In this document: positions 43,450 to 56,013 of the stretch, in pieces | Layout: every line of letters begins with the position of its first letter | Position numbering within the stretch: the stretch's first letter is position 1 | NCBI RefSeq assembly: GCF_002116695.1 | Contig: NZ_CP020477.1 | Span: 2,346,001 to 2,410,000, forward strand | Direction: 5' to 3' | DNA length: 64,000 bases | From: Acidianus manzaensis | GTDB lineage: Archaea; Thermoproteota; Thermoprotei_A; Sulfolobales; Sulfolobaceae | The notes under the pieces: generated by a model | The model's database searches: none | What the model was told of the DNA's origin: nothing | What the model saw: only the letters and a program-made list of their open reading frames with translations | Position numbers and translations under genes: made by a program

Positions 43450-43503
43450 TAACTAGGTTAAAATGTTTACTATCATGCTTTTTTAGGTTATAACTAGGTT
43501 AAA
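43450..43503 (-). repeat. Direct repeat TAACTAGGTTAAA upstream of the GT2 gene
   Basis: TAACTAGGTTAAA occurs at 43450-43462 and 43491-43503, 41 bp apart (about four helical turns). On the minus strand the copy nearer the gene (TTTAACCTAGTTA) spans about -19 to -31 and overlaps the place where a TATA box is expected. Possible operator pair; only two copies, so not CRISPR-like. Confidence 0.45.
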
Positions 43504-43653
43504 TAGAAGTTTAAATAAAAAATAAAGAAAAGATTTTATATAATCTTTTATTGAGGCGATAATTAGTGAATTTTTAGTATAATTTTTCTTGTTCCTCTGT
43601 TATTTTAGAAAGCATAAATTAAGATTATTGAAAGCTAGTATTATAAATATCTG

Positions 43654-43998
43654 TTAAATTTTCATATGTTCTCTCTCTTGAGCAAGAATTTCGGAAATTC
43701 TCTTATCTGTTAAGTCAAAATTTTTCTCATAAAAATTGATGGCACCTCGTTCTACCCTTTTTATAACTCTTTTTGTAAAACTAAATCCAAAAAGACTTAC
43801 GAATATTCCAAAAAGAAAAAGAGAATAATAAACTGGTAATTCTAAGTGAGATCTCCTAAATTTTCTAAAATAATTCCAATGAGACACTTCTTGCTCATAT
43901 GCTTCTTTTAAGGATTCCTTCTTAAAACGTAAGTAAAAGGCCTTAGCTAATCCAGAAGCTCCTGCTTCACCTAATAACGCAAAATAATATTTATCCAT
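43654..43998 (-). CDS. Miniature ferritin-like di-iron protein (Coq7/rubrerythrin-like)
   Basis: The 114-residue protein carries a full set of candidate di-iron ligands in the ferritin-like order: Glu11, ExxH at 37-40 (EVSH), Glu83 (or Glu91), and ExxH at 108-111 (EREH). A hydrophobic stretch at about 55-75 (VYYSLFLFGIFVSLFGF) between the helix pairs suggests membrane association, as in Coq7-type hydroxylases. At only 114 residues it is shorter than Coq7 (about 170) or rubrerythrin, and the second ExxH is almost at the C-terminus. A role in quinone modification or oxidative defence is inference. Confidence 0.6.
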   Translation of the reverse strand: MDKYYFALLGEAGASGLAKAFYLRFKKESLKEAYEQEVSHWNYFRKFRRSHLELPVYYSLFLFGIFVSLFGFSFTKRVIKRVERGAINFYEKNFDLTDKRISEILAQEREHMKI

Positions 43999-44049
43999 AG
44001 ATGAAGGAAAGGAGAGAAAGAAAATAAAAAGATGCTAAGATTTATTTAA

Positions 44050-44331
44050 TTAATATAACTCTTTAATAACTTCTTTCAAAGCTTTTTTAGTATATTTATC
44101 ACCAATACTTTCTACTAAAATTGAAATACCTATAACTACGAAGCCTAATTCATTAATAACTTCTTTCTTTTCAATATTCTTATTTTTTAATAACTTCTTT
44201 ATTTCATCCCTTATCTTTATTATGTCTTTCCTATTTTCTCCGCTCTCATGAAGAGCAACAATACTAAGACTATACATCATCCTCTTCAACACTTTTCGAA
44301 TATCAGATATACTCATTTCTGTAACTTCCAT
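44050..44331 (-). CDS. Small helical protein, unknown
   Basis: A 93-residue, highly charged all-helical protein (DIRKVLKRMMYSLSIVAL..., DEIKKLLKNKNIEKKEVI) with one moderately hydrophobic helix (FVVIGISILVESIG). No known family is recognised. It lies 51 bp upstream of the di-iron protein gene on the same strand and could be co-transcribed with it. Confidence 0.6.
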   Translation of the reverse strand: MEVTEMSISDIRKVLKRMMYSLSIVALHESGENRKDIIKIRDEIKKLLKNKNIEKKEVINELGFVVIGISILVESIGDKYTKKALKEVIKELY

Positions 44332-44511
44332 TACTTATAATATTCTTCATTCAGCCTAATAACATTATATTAAGATTAATTTGATATTTCCGCCTCAATT
44401 TTATCATGAGTTATATCTTTCTATAGGATTAAAAACCGATATATACAAAATTATCAATTTCTTTATTTGTAAGAAGATGATAAAATATAAAACATTTACA
44501 TAAATAAAAAA

Positions 44512-45240
44512 TTATAGATTGATATCAATACCTCCTACGTTAATACCAGGTCCACCTTGTTGTCCTCCCGTTCCAGTACCTCCTCCTATATATCCAGCTA
44601 TTTCTTGAGCTAATTGTTCTATCGTTAACGTATGTATCCATACTCTACCTGGACCTTCAATCCTCACAAAGAATAAGCCTTCATGTGCAAATAATATTGA
44701 TCTTAATCCTCCTACTCTTTGTATAGAATACTGCATCCCATCATCCATTGCCATCAAATGCGATGCTTCTACTTGAATAACTTCTCCAGGCTGTAAATTC
44801 TTAACGTACAGACCACCATAAGAATGTATAAAGACATTTCCTGCTCCATAGAAGTGAGCTAAAAATAATCCTTCGCCTCCAAATAGTCCAGCTGTTAATT
44901 TAGCCATTTTCTCATCATAGTTTATTCCATCTTCAGCAAACAAGAAAGTATGCGATTGAGCTAAAATACCATTCCCTGCTAAAGGTAAGCCAATAATTTT
45001 ACCTGGAAATATTCCTGCAAATACTACTTCTCCTGGACCTTGAAATTCAGTAACGAAGAACGATCCGCCTGTTATTTCTCTTTTTATTCCTGCAAAGAAA
45101 CCTCCCCTCATTCTTGTTTGCATTTGTGTTGAGTCTGATTTCATTACTACGTGTCCTGCATCCCCATAAATTTTCTCGCCTGGATTTAGATACACCTTTA
45201 CGTATTGAATATCGTCTCCTACAACTTCATATTGAGGCAT
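44512..45240 (-). CDS. AIM24/TIGR00266-family protein
   Basis: The 242-residue protein matches the AIM24 family: QYVKVYLNPGEKIYGDAGHVVMKS at the start, RGGFFAGIKREITGGSFFVTEF, GLYVKNLQPGEVIQVEASH and FFVRIEGPGRVWIHTLT. The family folds as a beta barrel/prism; its biochemical role is unknown. A Gly-rich tail (GYIGGGTGTGGQQGGPG) ends the protein. It has no signal peptide. Stand-alone gene. Confidence 0.88.
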   Translation of the reverse strand: MPQYEVVGDDIQYVKVYLNPGEKIYGDAGHVVMKSDSTQMQTRMRGGFFAGIKREITGGSFFVTEFQGPGEVVFAGIFPGKIIGLPLAGNGILAQSHTFLFAEDGINYDEKMAKLTAGLFGGEGLFLAHFYGAGNVFIHSYGGLYVKNLQPGEVIQVEASHLMAMDDGMQYSIQRVGGLRSILFAHEGLFFVRIEGPGRVWIHTLTIEQLAQEIAGYIGGGTGTGGQQGGPGINVGGIDINL

Positions 45241-45421
45241 GTATACACTATTAATTAGTAAAATAAAAATTTTTCTGTAATGTTAAGGATTAAAGAGGTA
45301 TAGAATATATAATAATTTTTATTGGGTATGATAAATTTAGATGAATTAACTCTAATTTAAAAAGATTAGACTAGAGCTAAATCTATGAATTGTATTTTAA
45401 AAAAATAACTTCATAAAATAA

Positions 45422-46022
<601 letters not shown>

Positions 46023-46191
46023 AGTCTCACCTACCTCTTTTCTAGAAGATAATATAAATTTTTCTATATGTGCTTCTTGTAATTATATTTAATAATGATA
46101 ATATAATTACTGTCTCTTATATTTAATGATTAAAAATTTCTTAGATTCAATATTGTTAATAGTAACATATCTAATTTCTAGGTAGATAGTA

Positions 46192-47001
<810 letters not shown>

Positions 47002-47037
47002 AAAATTTATATCCATAAAAAATAATCGTTTTTGACA

Positions 47038-47871
47038 ATGAAGTATTATGCAGAAGTCTTAATATTTGAGATTGTCATGTTGTCTAGTATTTTAATATGG
47101 TTATTTACTCCCGTATATGAATTGAAGGGTGTTAATTATTCTCAGTTGATCTCTCCTTTGGGCTTTCAAATTAGTTTGTTTAAATCTACGTATATTTTAG
47201 TATCACCTTTGACAATTTTGGCTTTGTTTTTCTTTATTTTTTCAGCTATCTTACCTTTAATTTGGAAATCCAGTAGATATTCTCTTTATTCTTCTACAAT
47301 TTCAGCAGGATTTGGTATAGTAATGATTATCAATTCATTCATATTTGATGAAAGATATCTGCATTATTATGGATATTCCATACTGCCAACTCCTACAGGT
47401 TCTTTTTATATTTCATTTCCTTATATCGCAGTTTATGGTTTTCCTTTTTACTTATTTATAGGAGCTTCAGCAATTTCGGCATTAAATTCTGCTACCAAGG
47501 CAAGATGGCTTTCATTTAGGAGACTTACTTTACTAGATAAACTTAAACTAGATTTAGAGAGGGGAGAAATAATTAAAAGTCTCATGTCATTAGCAAACTC
47601 ATTTTATTTAGATTACGCTACAATTGGTGACTCTACTTTGAAAATAAATGATCTGGTAGTGACTAAAGGTGATGAACCCAAGATTTCTTTATTGTTTTCG
47701 TCAGGAGAAAAAATATTCTTTGGAAAAAATCACGTACTTTATCAAGATAGAGAAGGAGAATTAAGATATTATGATTCTTTAGAAGGTTTAAAACTAGCTA
47801 TTCAAAAGATTTTAGAAAAGAGTAATTTTAATACTGGATTGAGAAAAGATAGTAATGAATTATATAATTAG
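47038..47871 (+). CDS. Polytopic membrane protein with C-terminal cytoplasmic domain
   Basis: A 277-residue protein with about four membrane helices in the first 155 residues (helices near 5-25, 55-75, 85-105, 130-150), then a soluble domain of about 120 residues with a LKLDLERGEIIKSLMSLANS helix and beta segments. No family is recognised. ATG 47038 was chosen over a TTG at 47032 because AAAAATTTATAT (47001-47012) lies 26-37 bp upstream. It ends 8 bp before the ATPase gene start. Confidence 0.65.
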   Translation: MKYYAEVLIFEIVMLSSILIWLFTPVYELKGVNYSQLISPLGFQISLFKSTYILVSPLTILALFFFIFSAILPLIWKSSRYSLYSSTISAGFGIVMIINSFIFDERYLHYYGYSILPTPTGSFYISFPYIAVYGFPFYLFIGASAISALNSATKARWLSFRRLTLLDKLKLDLERGEIIKSLMSLANSFYLDYATIGDSTLKINDLVVTKGDEPKISLLFSSGEKIFFGKNHVLYQDREGELRYYDSLEGLKLAIQKILEKSNFNTGLRKDSNELYN

Positions 47872-47879
47872 TGATTTGT

Positions 47880-48467
47880 ATGATCGTCAAAGTACTTAGC
47901 TTAAAAGGAGGAGTAGGGAAATCTATTATTGCATTATATTTAGCTAAATATATGGCAGAAAAAGGTAAAAAAATTCTCCTTATAGATAATGATAATATAA
48001 GTCTATCCAGCACTTTAATAGAGAAGTCTCAAATTAATGGTGTAGATATAAGAAAAGACATGCAATCAATTCCCTTTGATTTATTAAAGAATTATGATTT
48101 CATAATTATTGACTACCCCACATTATTTAAGGAAGATAAATTAGATAATATGCAAGATGCAGTCACAATATTGATATCAGATATTACTACTTTAGACGAT
48201 GCTTATGACTATTTTAAAAATATTTCTGGTAAGAAAGTTTTTATACTAAATATGGTTCCTCCATTTCCAGATTATATTGAAGCAATGCTAAAGAAAGTAA
48301 AAGAAGTCGATATTTGTCCAAGTATAGTTATTCCATTTATTCCAAACATGTTTCTATCCGTAATGAGAGAAAATAAGATAAAAAACGATATTAGATGCTT
48401 AAAAACTCTCTCAGAGTTATTAATACAAGGAAATTTGAATTGTCAACTTATATCTCCATTATCTTAA
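47880..48467 (+). CDS. MinD/ParA-type P-loop ATPase
   Basis: The deviant Walker A KGGVGKS is at residues 9-15 (the signature lysine Lys9 and Lys14), followed by ILLIDNDN (Walker A' region) and DFIIIDYP (Walker B). At 195 residues it is shorter than ParA or MinD (250 or more) and has no visible DNA-binding or amphipathic C-terminal region. I use ATG 47880, three codons after a GTG at 47871. No ParB-like gene is nearby. Two envelope proteins precede it, so a role in positioning or assembling a surface structure is possible (inference). Confidence 0.83.
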   Translation: MIVKVLSLKGGVGKSIIALYLAKYMAEKGKKILLIDNDNISLSSTLIEKSQINGVDIRKDMQSIPFDLLKNYDFIIIDYPTLFKEDKLDNMQDAVTILISDITTLDDAYDYFKNISGKKVFILNMVPPFPDYIEAMLKKVKEVDICPSIVIPFIPNMFLSVMRENKIKNDIRCLKTLSELLIQGNLNCQLISPLS

Positions 48468-48597
48468 ATAATGTTATATAGTTGATAAATTAATAGCAGT
48501 TAGCTATACAGAAGATTTCAAATACTATAAAAATTAGGCATTTTTTAAGCTTTTATGAACTAAAAATTTTGTAAATTCTTACTATAGACTATAAGGA

Positions 48598-48622
48598 AAA
48601 TGTTATAATAAGGATAACATTT
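48598..48622. repeat. 9-bp inverted repeat between convergent genes
   Basis: AAATGTTAT (48598-48606) and ATAACATTT (48614-48622) form a perfect dyad with a 7-base spacer in the 241-bp gap between the ATPase gene end and the polyferredoxin gene end. It could be a weak RNA hairpin near transcript ends or a protein-binding dyad. AT-rich sequence makes chance occurrence possible. Confidence 0.35.
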
Positions 48623-48708
48623 CAAGCTATTTTAAATAAGTTTCACTAAGCTAGATATTTATTATCTCTAAAATATCCTCATTTCTTTATATTGAAAATA
48701 AAGAAAAA

Positions 48709-50640
48709 TTAATGATTAAAAAGTTTCCTTATTTTATGTCTTACATCGTAGAAGAAAATATTATCATAAGGGCAAGCCTCTACGCAGTCTCCTACTCCAA
48801 CGCATTTGTACGCTTTAAATTCACCTTTCTTTATGAAATTGCCTGGCATATCAGTTAATCCTACTGGACAAGCTTTTGTGCAATCTTTTGTTTTACATTT
48901 TACACACTGTTGTGGATCTCTAACTTTTAGTCTGAAGAATCCTAGCCTCCCAAAGAATTGGTTAAATGCACCCCATGAGCACCAACCTTGTGTTACACAA
49001 GCATAAGTTCCCATAAATGGTATTGAAATAAATACTACATACCATAAGAAATTGAAGTAAAATGAATATAAGAACACTGTAGGGTCATTTCCTAGTACTG
49101 TTATGTTTAACACACCTATTTGATCTAAATACGAAATTAAAGCCATAGCTAATAATGAACCCCATACTATGCCAGTAATAATTTTGAACCATGATTTTAG
49201 TCTACTGCTTAACGTTTTTCTCCCTAATTTCGAGGTTCTATTAAAGGTTTTAAGTGAATCATAAAATGTTCCTTGATACATTAAAGGTGCAGTACAAGTT
49301 ACTGAACATATTTGTCTAGAACCGAACAGAAAAGATAAGCCTGCACTTACAATGTAAGTACCTATTATCCCTGTTAATAATACGGAAGGAGAAACTGGAC
49401 CTAAAGTTCCTAAACCCATGCTCCACATGTAAGGTATGTATTGTACTTTGCTAGCTATAGGAGAGAATGATGGTAAATAAATTGTGTAAACAGCATAGGC
49501 TGTAATCATTAGAATAAATCTAATCTTATTTTCAGTATTCTTTAAGTCTTTAATTCTAAATACAGCTAACATTCCCATTTCAGTTCCCATCATTAATAAA
49601 AACCATACTGATCCAGTAATAGTGCTTACTATAGAAAGAAAATCAAACAACGAGCCTAAACCGAAGTAGCTAGTTGGAGAGACATATCCTAAAGCTAACG
49701 AAGACATGAATCCAGATAATCCTGAGGAAAAAACGCCAGAAGCGAAATCTAATACTCCTCCCATAAACCATTCCATGACGAAAGTTAGAAATATAAACGC
49801 AAAAGTCCATTTTGTATCTCTAACGTAGTTTCCTTTAATTTTACTAGGTCCTGCAATTGCTCTAAATATAAACCAAGACATACCAGTAATCATGGAAAAA
49901 TCAAATAAATACCAAATTCCAGTAAGGAAGAACATAAATTCGCCAGCCATCATTAATGTATAAATAATCATTAGCTCGAACGAAGTCATAGTCTCTTGAT
50001 TTTGTTTTAATCTACTTCTGTATAACGTTTCGTAGATAACTATTGTTCCTATGATCATTAAACTTGATGACACCCAAGTAGTATCATAAATATATGTTGA
50101 ATTAGAGGGAAAGATAACTGGCGAAATAATCATTAAAGGTAATAAAATGATTAAAAATTCCCTCAAAGGATAGGAAGTCTGTTTGAAAAAGTAAACTAGA
50201 GTAAACAACATTTCTGAAGCCATTACTGCAAAATAATAATAATTTTCAACTCCAAGTAAAGGATTTCCTATAGTTTTTGTTTCAATAGAATAGAAAGTTT
50301 CTCCCATTAATGCTTCTGAAATCGCCATAATTACCGCGAATAAAAAGAGAGTATAGGAATTTCTGACATTATCCAGCTTCTTTTTTGACAGTGCTAAAAT
50401 AGCGAATAATCCTAAAATCATATAAAACGAATTAGCTAAAAGCGTAATAGCTTCAGTAATCTTGTTCTGAGTAGAGAAGAATATTGGTAATGTAGCAAAC
50501 ATAACTACCATGCTACCAGCTAAGTATAGAACAACTAGAAAGCCCAATCCATTTATCCCTTTTTTAATTAAATAAATTAGGTAAATGGAAAATGCAGTCA
50601 TTAATGTTGCAATTAAAACGAATATCAGGTTAAATTCCAT
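48709..50640 (-). CDS. Polytopic membrane iron-sulfur protein (NapH/NosR-like C-terminus), downstream of soxN
   Basis: About 643 residues. Some 12 or more membrane helices are followed by cysteine motifs: CSVTCTAPLMYQG, CVTQGWCSWGAF (like the NapH/NosR CxxxCPxG loops), then a ferredoxin domain with CVKCKTKDCTKACP and CVGVGDCVEACP. The last motif lacks one cysteine of the usual CxxCxxCxxxCP (Val at that place). The gene occupies the place of odsN, the open frame downstream of soxN in the S. acidocaldarius cbsAB-soxLN cluster. A quinol/electron-transfer role is inferred. ATG 50640 with CTTTTAAC 23-30 bp upstream is preferred to the longest frame (50727). Confidence 0.75.
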   Translation of the reverse strand: MEFNLIFVLIATLMTAFSIYLIYLIKKGINGLGFLVVLYLAGSMVVMFATLPIFFSTQNKITEAITLLANSFYMILGLFAILALSKKKLDNVRNSYTLFLFAVIMAISEALMGETFYSIETKTIGNPLLGVENYYYFAVMASEMLFTLVYFFKQTSYPLREFLIILLPLMIISPVIFPSNSTYIYDTTWVSSSLMIIGTIVIYETLYRSRLKQNQETMTSFELMIIYTLMMAGEFMFFLTGIWYLFDFSMITGMSWFIFRAIAGPSKIKGNYVRDTKWTFAFIFLTFVMEWFMGGVLDFASGVFSSGLSGFMSSLALGYVSPTSYFGLGSLFDFLSIVSTITGSVWFLLMMGTEMGMLAVFRIKDLKNTENKIRFILMITAYAVYTIYLPSFSPIASKVQYIPYMWSMGLGTLGPVSPSVLLTGIIGTYIVSAGLSFLFGSRQICSVTCTAPLMYQGTFYDSLKTFNRTSKLGRKTLSSRLKSWFKIITGIVWGSLLAMALISYLDQIGVLNITVLGNDPTVFLYSFYFNFLWYVVFISIPFMGTYACVTQGWCSWGAFNQFFGRLGFFRLKVRDPQQCVKCKTKDCTKACPVGLTDMPGNFIKKGEFKAYKCVGVGDCVEACPYDNIFFYDVRHKIRKLFNH

Positions 50641-50889
50641 AATTATAATGATGATAAGTGCAGTTAAAAGCTTTGTCTTTAAGTTTATTAAAGCAATTTT
50701 ATTTTTCTTTAAAAAAATTATCTTCATATTGATAAAGATTCATACTTTTATAAAGTAAATAACTTATCTGAATATTATGTAAATATTTCCTTTTTTATAG
50801 ATAATTTAATTATGAAAGAGTTCTAACTTGGGTTTCTTACTAAAAAGAGGATAAAAAATTATATATTTTTTAATTCTTTCTTAAATTGT

Positions 50890-52530
50890 TTACTCTTCGT
50901 GCTCATCTGGTTTCTTGTATACTATGTAATGATATAATGAGATACTTTCACCAAGCATTATGAATATTAATCCTAGATCTACTCCAAACATATTAGAAAC
51001 ATATCCAGTAGCTGGTATCGTCCATATTGTTCCTGCTAAAATGGCTGCAAATATTAAGAGAATTACCATAATAACTTGTGCCATTTTCTTTTTCCTTTCT
51101 AGGCTCATCACACTCTCTTGAGAAACGGAAGGAGTTACTGCAGATTGGTCTGCTTTAAATATTGGTGGTGTGAGTAGTTTAGCTCCGCCAAAGAATAGTA
51201 TTAGTAATGGTATAAATATTCCTATAGTGAGTATACTAGGTTCATTTAGCACTGCAATCAAGCTACCAGCCATTAGTAAAGCTATTACTGTAAATAATAT
51301 AGCATTTAAGGGCGTCATTTGAGCTTTCTTCATATTATTTCCTATTTTAACATATTTAAAGAAAGCTAATCCTATTGCTGTAATTATTGCAGGGGGTAAA
51401 TATACTTCTATTTGCTGAGTAATTGGAACTGGTATTCCAGGCGATAAATCTCCCCATATAGTAGTCTGTATTAGATATGTTATCATTAAAATACCGAAGC
51501 CTAGGAATACTTTTCTTTTCATAGGATGTAGATATTCTGTTCTATCCAAGAATGGCACTAATATTAAGTAAAGTAATGGAATTATTACACCTATCAATAG
51601 GAATATAACTACATCGCTAGTAAAATCAGCTATTTTATAAACAAATAGGAAGAACCATGGAGGATATGTCGTTACATGAGCAGCTAGAGGGCTACTAGGT
51701 GAAGGTGCAGGTTTCGGATTTAAAAATGGATTAAATTGCTGTGGTAATCCATTTAGGTAAGCTAGAGCATTAGGAATAGCTAGTATGAATCCCCATGTTA
51801 AGAAAATTAATGAAAACATATACACAAAGTTTCTTGGCCACCATGGATTGAATTTAGACCATTCTTCTTTAGTATATACTGCAGGAGCTTTACTCTTTAC
51901 TTTTCTAGAAGGCATCATTCCGTAATGTTCTGCCATAAAGAAGTGAAATACAAACAGCAAGCCTATTAATGCTACAAGTATTATGTGCCATGCTAGCACT
52001 CTACCGAATTGTCCACTATCGTAATTTCCAAATAATATAGGTAAGAGAAAAGTTAATTGCGGTATAGAAGATATAATTCCAGCTCCTACATCTACTGCGC
52101 TAGTAGCTAATACGTCTCCTATTAAGCTATATCCTAGGAACGATGCTCCTAAAACCAAAACTAACATTAACACCCCGATTATCCATAATAACTCTCTAGG
52201 TTTTTTGTAAGCACCAACAAAATAATTTCTGAACATATGTACATAAGCTAAAATTATCATCGCATAAGCTCCATATAGATGGCTATAAAGGACTACTGAA
52301 CCATAAGGTACAGAATTTATTATGAATTCTGTAGAAGAGTATCCTTGATCTGGATTATAATAAAGTAATAAGATTAGTCCAGATATTACTGTATAAAAAA
52401 ACGCAGCTGCAACTAGTGCTCCTAACCATTCACTTGCATGGTACATATAGTCTGGAGTTTTAAAGAACGGTAGATCATTAAGTCCTAATCTTTCCATAAA
52501 CCAATCTGAGACTTTTTTTGTAACACTCAT
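50890..52530 (-). CDS. soxN: Cytochrome b subunit SoxN of the bc1-analogous complex
   Basis: Di-heme cytochrome b of 546 residues. Two H-x13-H pairs for the b hemes are present: SHLYGAYAMIILAYVH in the second helix and WHIILVALIGLLFVFH in the fourth. The Qo-site PEWY is represented by YPPWFF, as part of TTYPPWFFLFVYKIADF. Extra C-terminal helices follow. Next to the Rieske and CbsAB genes this is the known soxN arrangement, which oxidises caldariellaquinol-type quinols. An AGTCCAACG motif lies about 40 bp upstream. Confidence 0.92.
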   Translation of the reverse strand: MSVTKKVSDWFMERLGLNDLPFFKTPDYMYHASEWLGALVAAAFFYTVISGLILLLYYNPDQGYSSTEFIINSVPYGSVVLYSHLYGAYAMIILAYVHMFRNYFVGAYKKPRELLWIIGVLMLVLVLGASFLGYSLIGDVLATSAVDVGAGIISSIPQLTFLLPILFGNYDSGQFGRVLAWHIILVALIGLLFVFHFFMAEHYGMMPSRKVKSKAPAVYTKEEWSKFNPWWPRNFVYMFSLIFLTWGFILAIPNALAYLNGLPQQFNPFLNPKPAPSPSSPLAAHVTTYPPWFFLFVYKIADFTSDVVIFLLIGVIIPLLYLILVPFLDRTEYLHPMKRKVFLGFGILMITYLIQTTIWGDLSPGIPVPITQQIEVYLPPAIITAIGLAFFKYVKIGNNMKKAQMTPLNAILFTVIALLMAGSLIAVLNEPSILTIGIFIPLLILFFGGAKLLTPPIFKADQSAVTPSVSQESVMSLERKKKMAQVIMVILLIFAAILAGTIWTIPATGYVSNMFGVDLGLIFIMLGESISLYHYIVYKKPDEHEE

Positions 52531-52567
52531 AAAATAAAAAGAGGAAAAATTAGAAAAAAATCTTTAA

Positions 52568-52576
52568 CGTTGGACT
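52568..52576 (-). promoter_or_regulatory. AGTCCAACG motif upstream of soxN
   Basis: Minus-strand AGTCCAACG, beginning about 46 bp and ending 38 bp before the soxN start, at the very end of soxL. It matches the motif in front of soxL and cbsA over 9 bp and is followed by TTAAAGA. Confidence 0.5.
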
Positions 52577-53553
52577 TATGATGAAGTAAATGGATTTTCT
52601 GGTTGTGTAACTTCTGTCTTATCTCCTACAGAACTTCCAAAACTACTTCCTAGATCGGCTGTTGGATCTTTTGATGGCACTCCGTTAGCTCCTTCAGGAT
52701 ATATAGCTACACCTATAGACCCTAAAGCATAAAGATAATCAGTAGAACTATCCCATTCTAATACAGTAGTAGGTAATGGTCTAACTGTTGGTCCAGTTAA
52801 AGGTTGGGCTCCATGATATGGATCATAAGTTGATCCATGACAATCACAATGTATTAAAGCAGGTACATTTGCGCTCTTTGCTGCTGCTAGTGCTTGCGCA
52901 GTCAGAGTATCTGGCTCTGGGGCTGATAATTGAGCTGAATTTACATAGTTAGGTGGGTAGAAGTGAATATATGGAGGTTTACAGCCTAAGTGTTGGCATA
53001 TTGCGCTATATGATACAATGGAATTATTTGGTCCTACGCCACCTGGAAATGTATACTTATCACCAGTTTGAGGTACTGTCACAGTACTAGCTGGTACTTT
53101 TACTGGGTTCCCTGACGAGTCACCTAAATTTAACAAAAAGTTGGGTTCTCCAGTTAACGGGTATTCGTATATTGTAATTATAGGACTGTTTACGGGAATT
53201 TTTGAAGCAGCTATTGGAGATCCACTAGAATCTACTAGGAGAGATTTAGGAAAAGCTGAAACAGCTGATACATTTGGTGGAACTAAAACTTTCAGACCAG
53301 GTATAATTCCTGCAACTGTTACTACTCCAATTCCTATTACTAATCCTTTTAAGAACTTTCTTCTTCCTTCGTCTATTCCTCCAACGTTTTTGTCAACGTA
53401 ATTAAATAGATAATCGTCGCCTTTCTTTACAAATTCTTTCGAATTGAATTTGGTTTTTGGATTTCTCATAGTTCTAAGCAGTTTTTGGATAAAATAGAAA
53501 TCTTCAGGATTCAATATAGGTTTCTCATTTTTACCTAGCTTAATTTTAATCAC
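52576..53553 (-). CDS. soxL: Rieske iron-sulfur protein SoxL
   Basis: Membrane-anchored Rieske [2Fe-2S] protein (325 residues, GTG start). Cluster-binding boxes are CQHLGCKPP and CDCHGSTYD; they give the two Cys and two His ligands and the disulphide-forming cysteines. A twin-arginine motif RRKFLKG (about residues 65-71) precedes the membrane helix GLVIGIGVVTVAGIIPG, indicating Tat-dependent insertion. The first 60 residues are cytoplasmic. It transfers electrons from quinol at SoxN to an external acceptor, presumably CbsA. Confidence 0.94.
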   Translation of the reverse strand: MIKIKLGKNEKPILNPEDFYFIQKLLRTMRNPKTKFNSKEFVKKGDDYLFNYVDKNVGGIDEGRRKFLKGLVIGIGVVTVAGIIPGLKVLVPPNVSAVSAFPKSLLVDSSGSPIAASKIPVNSPIITIYEYPLTGEPNFLLNLGDSSGNPVKVPASTVTVPQTGDKYTFPGGVGPNNSIVSYSAICQHLGCKPPYIHFYPPNYVNSAQLSAPEPDTLTAQALAAAKSANVPALIHCDCHGSTYDPYHGAQPLTGPTVRPLPTTVLEWDSSTDYLYALGSIGVAIYPEGANGVPSKDPTADLGSSFGSSVGDKTEVTQPENPFTSS

Positions 53554-53597
53554 GTTTAGTCACAAAGAAAAAATTATCATTAATGTATTAAAAGGAT

Positions 53598-54538
<941 letters not shown>

Positions 54539-54551
<13 letters not shown>

Positions 54552-54640
54552 TTATCACACCTGTATTTTAAAAATGATACTACTAGAGCTATAATTACAA
54601 CTAATAATCCAGGTAACATTATGTCTAGAAGAACATTCAT
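54539..54640 (-). CDS. 33-residue single-helix microprotein between cbsA and cbsB
   Basis: ATG at 54640 begins 5 bp after the cbsA stop and the frame ends at 54539, overlapping the cbsB start by 13 bp. The peptide is MNVLLDIMLPGLLVVIIALV followed by VSFLKYRCDKCLQ: one membrane helix and a short basic tail with a CxxC pair. The upstream context (AGGAAGTGATAACA) provides a GTGA-type ribosome site, and the tight stop-start arrangement is that of a real operon gene. It may be an overlooked small subunit of the CbsAB-SoxLN complex. The CxxC could bind metal or be redox-active. Confidence 0.65.
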
Positions 54641-54645
54641 TGTTA

Positions 54646-56013
<1,368 letters not shown>

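Noticed and set aside
43450..43503. CRISPR-like repeat
   Set aside because: Only two short copies, no further spacers and no cas genes in the window.
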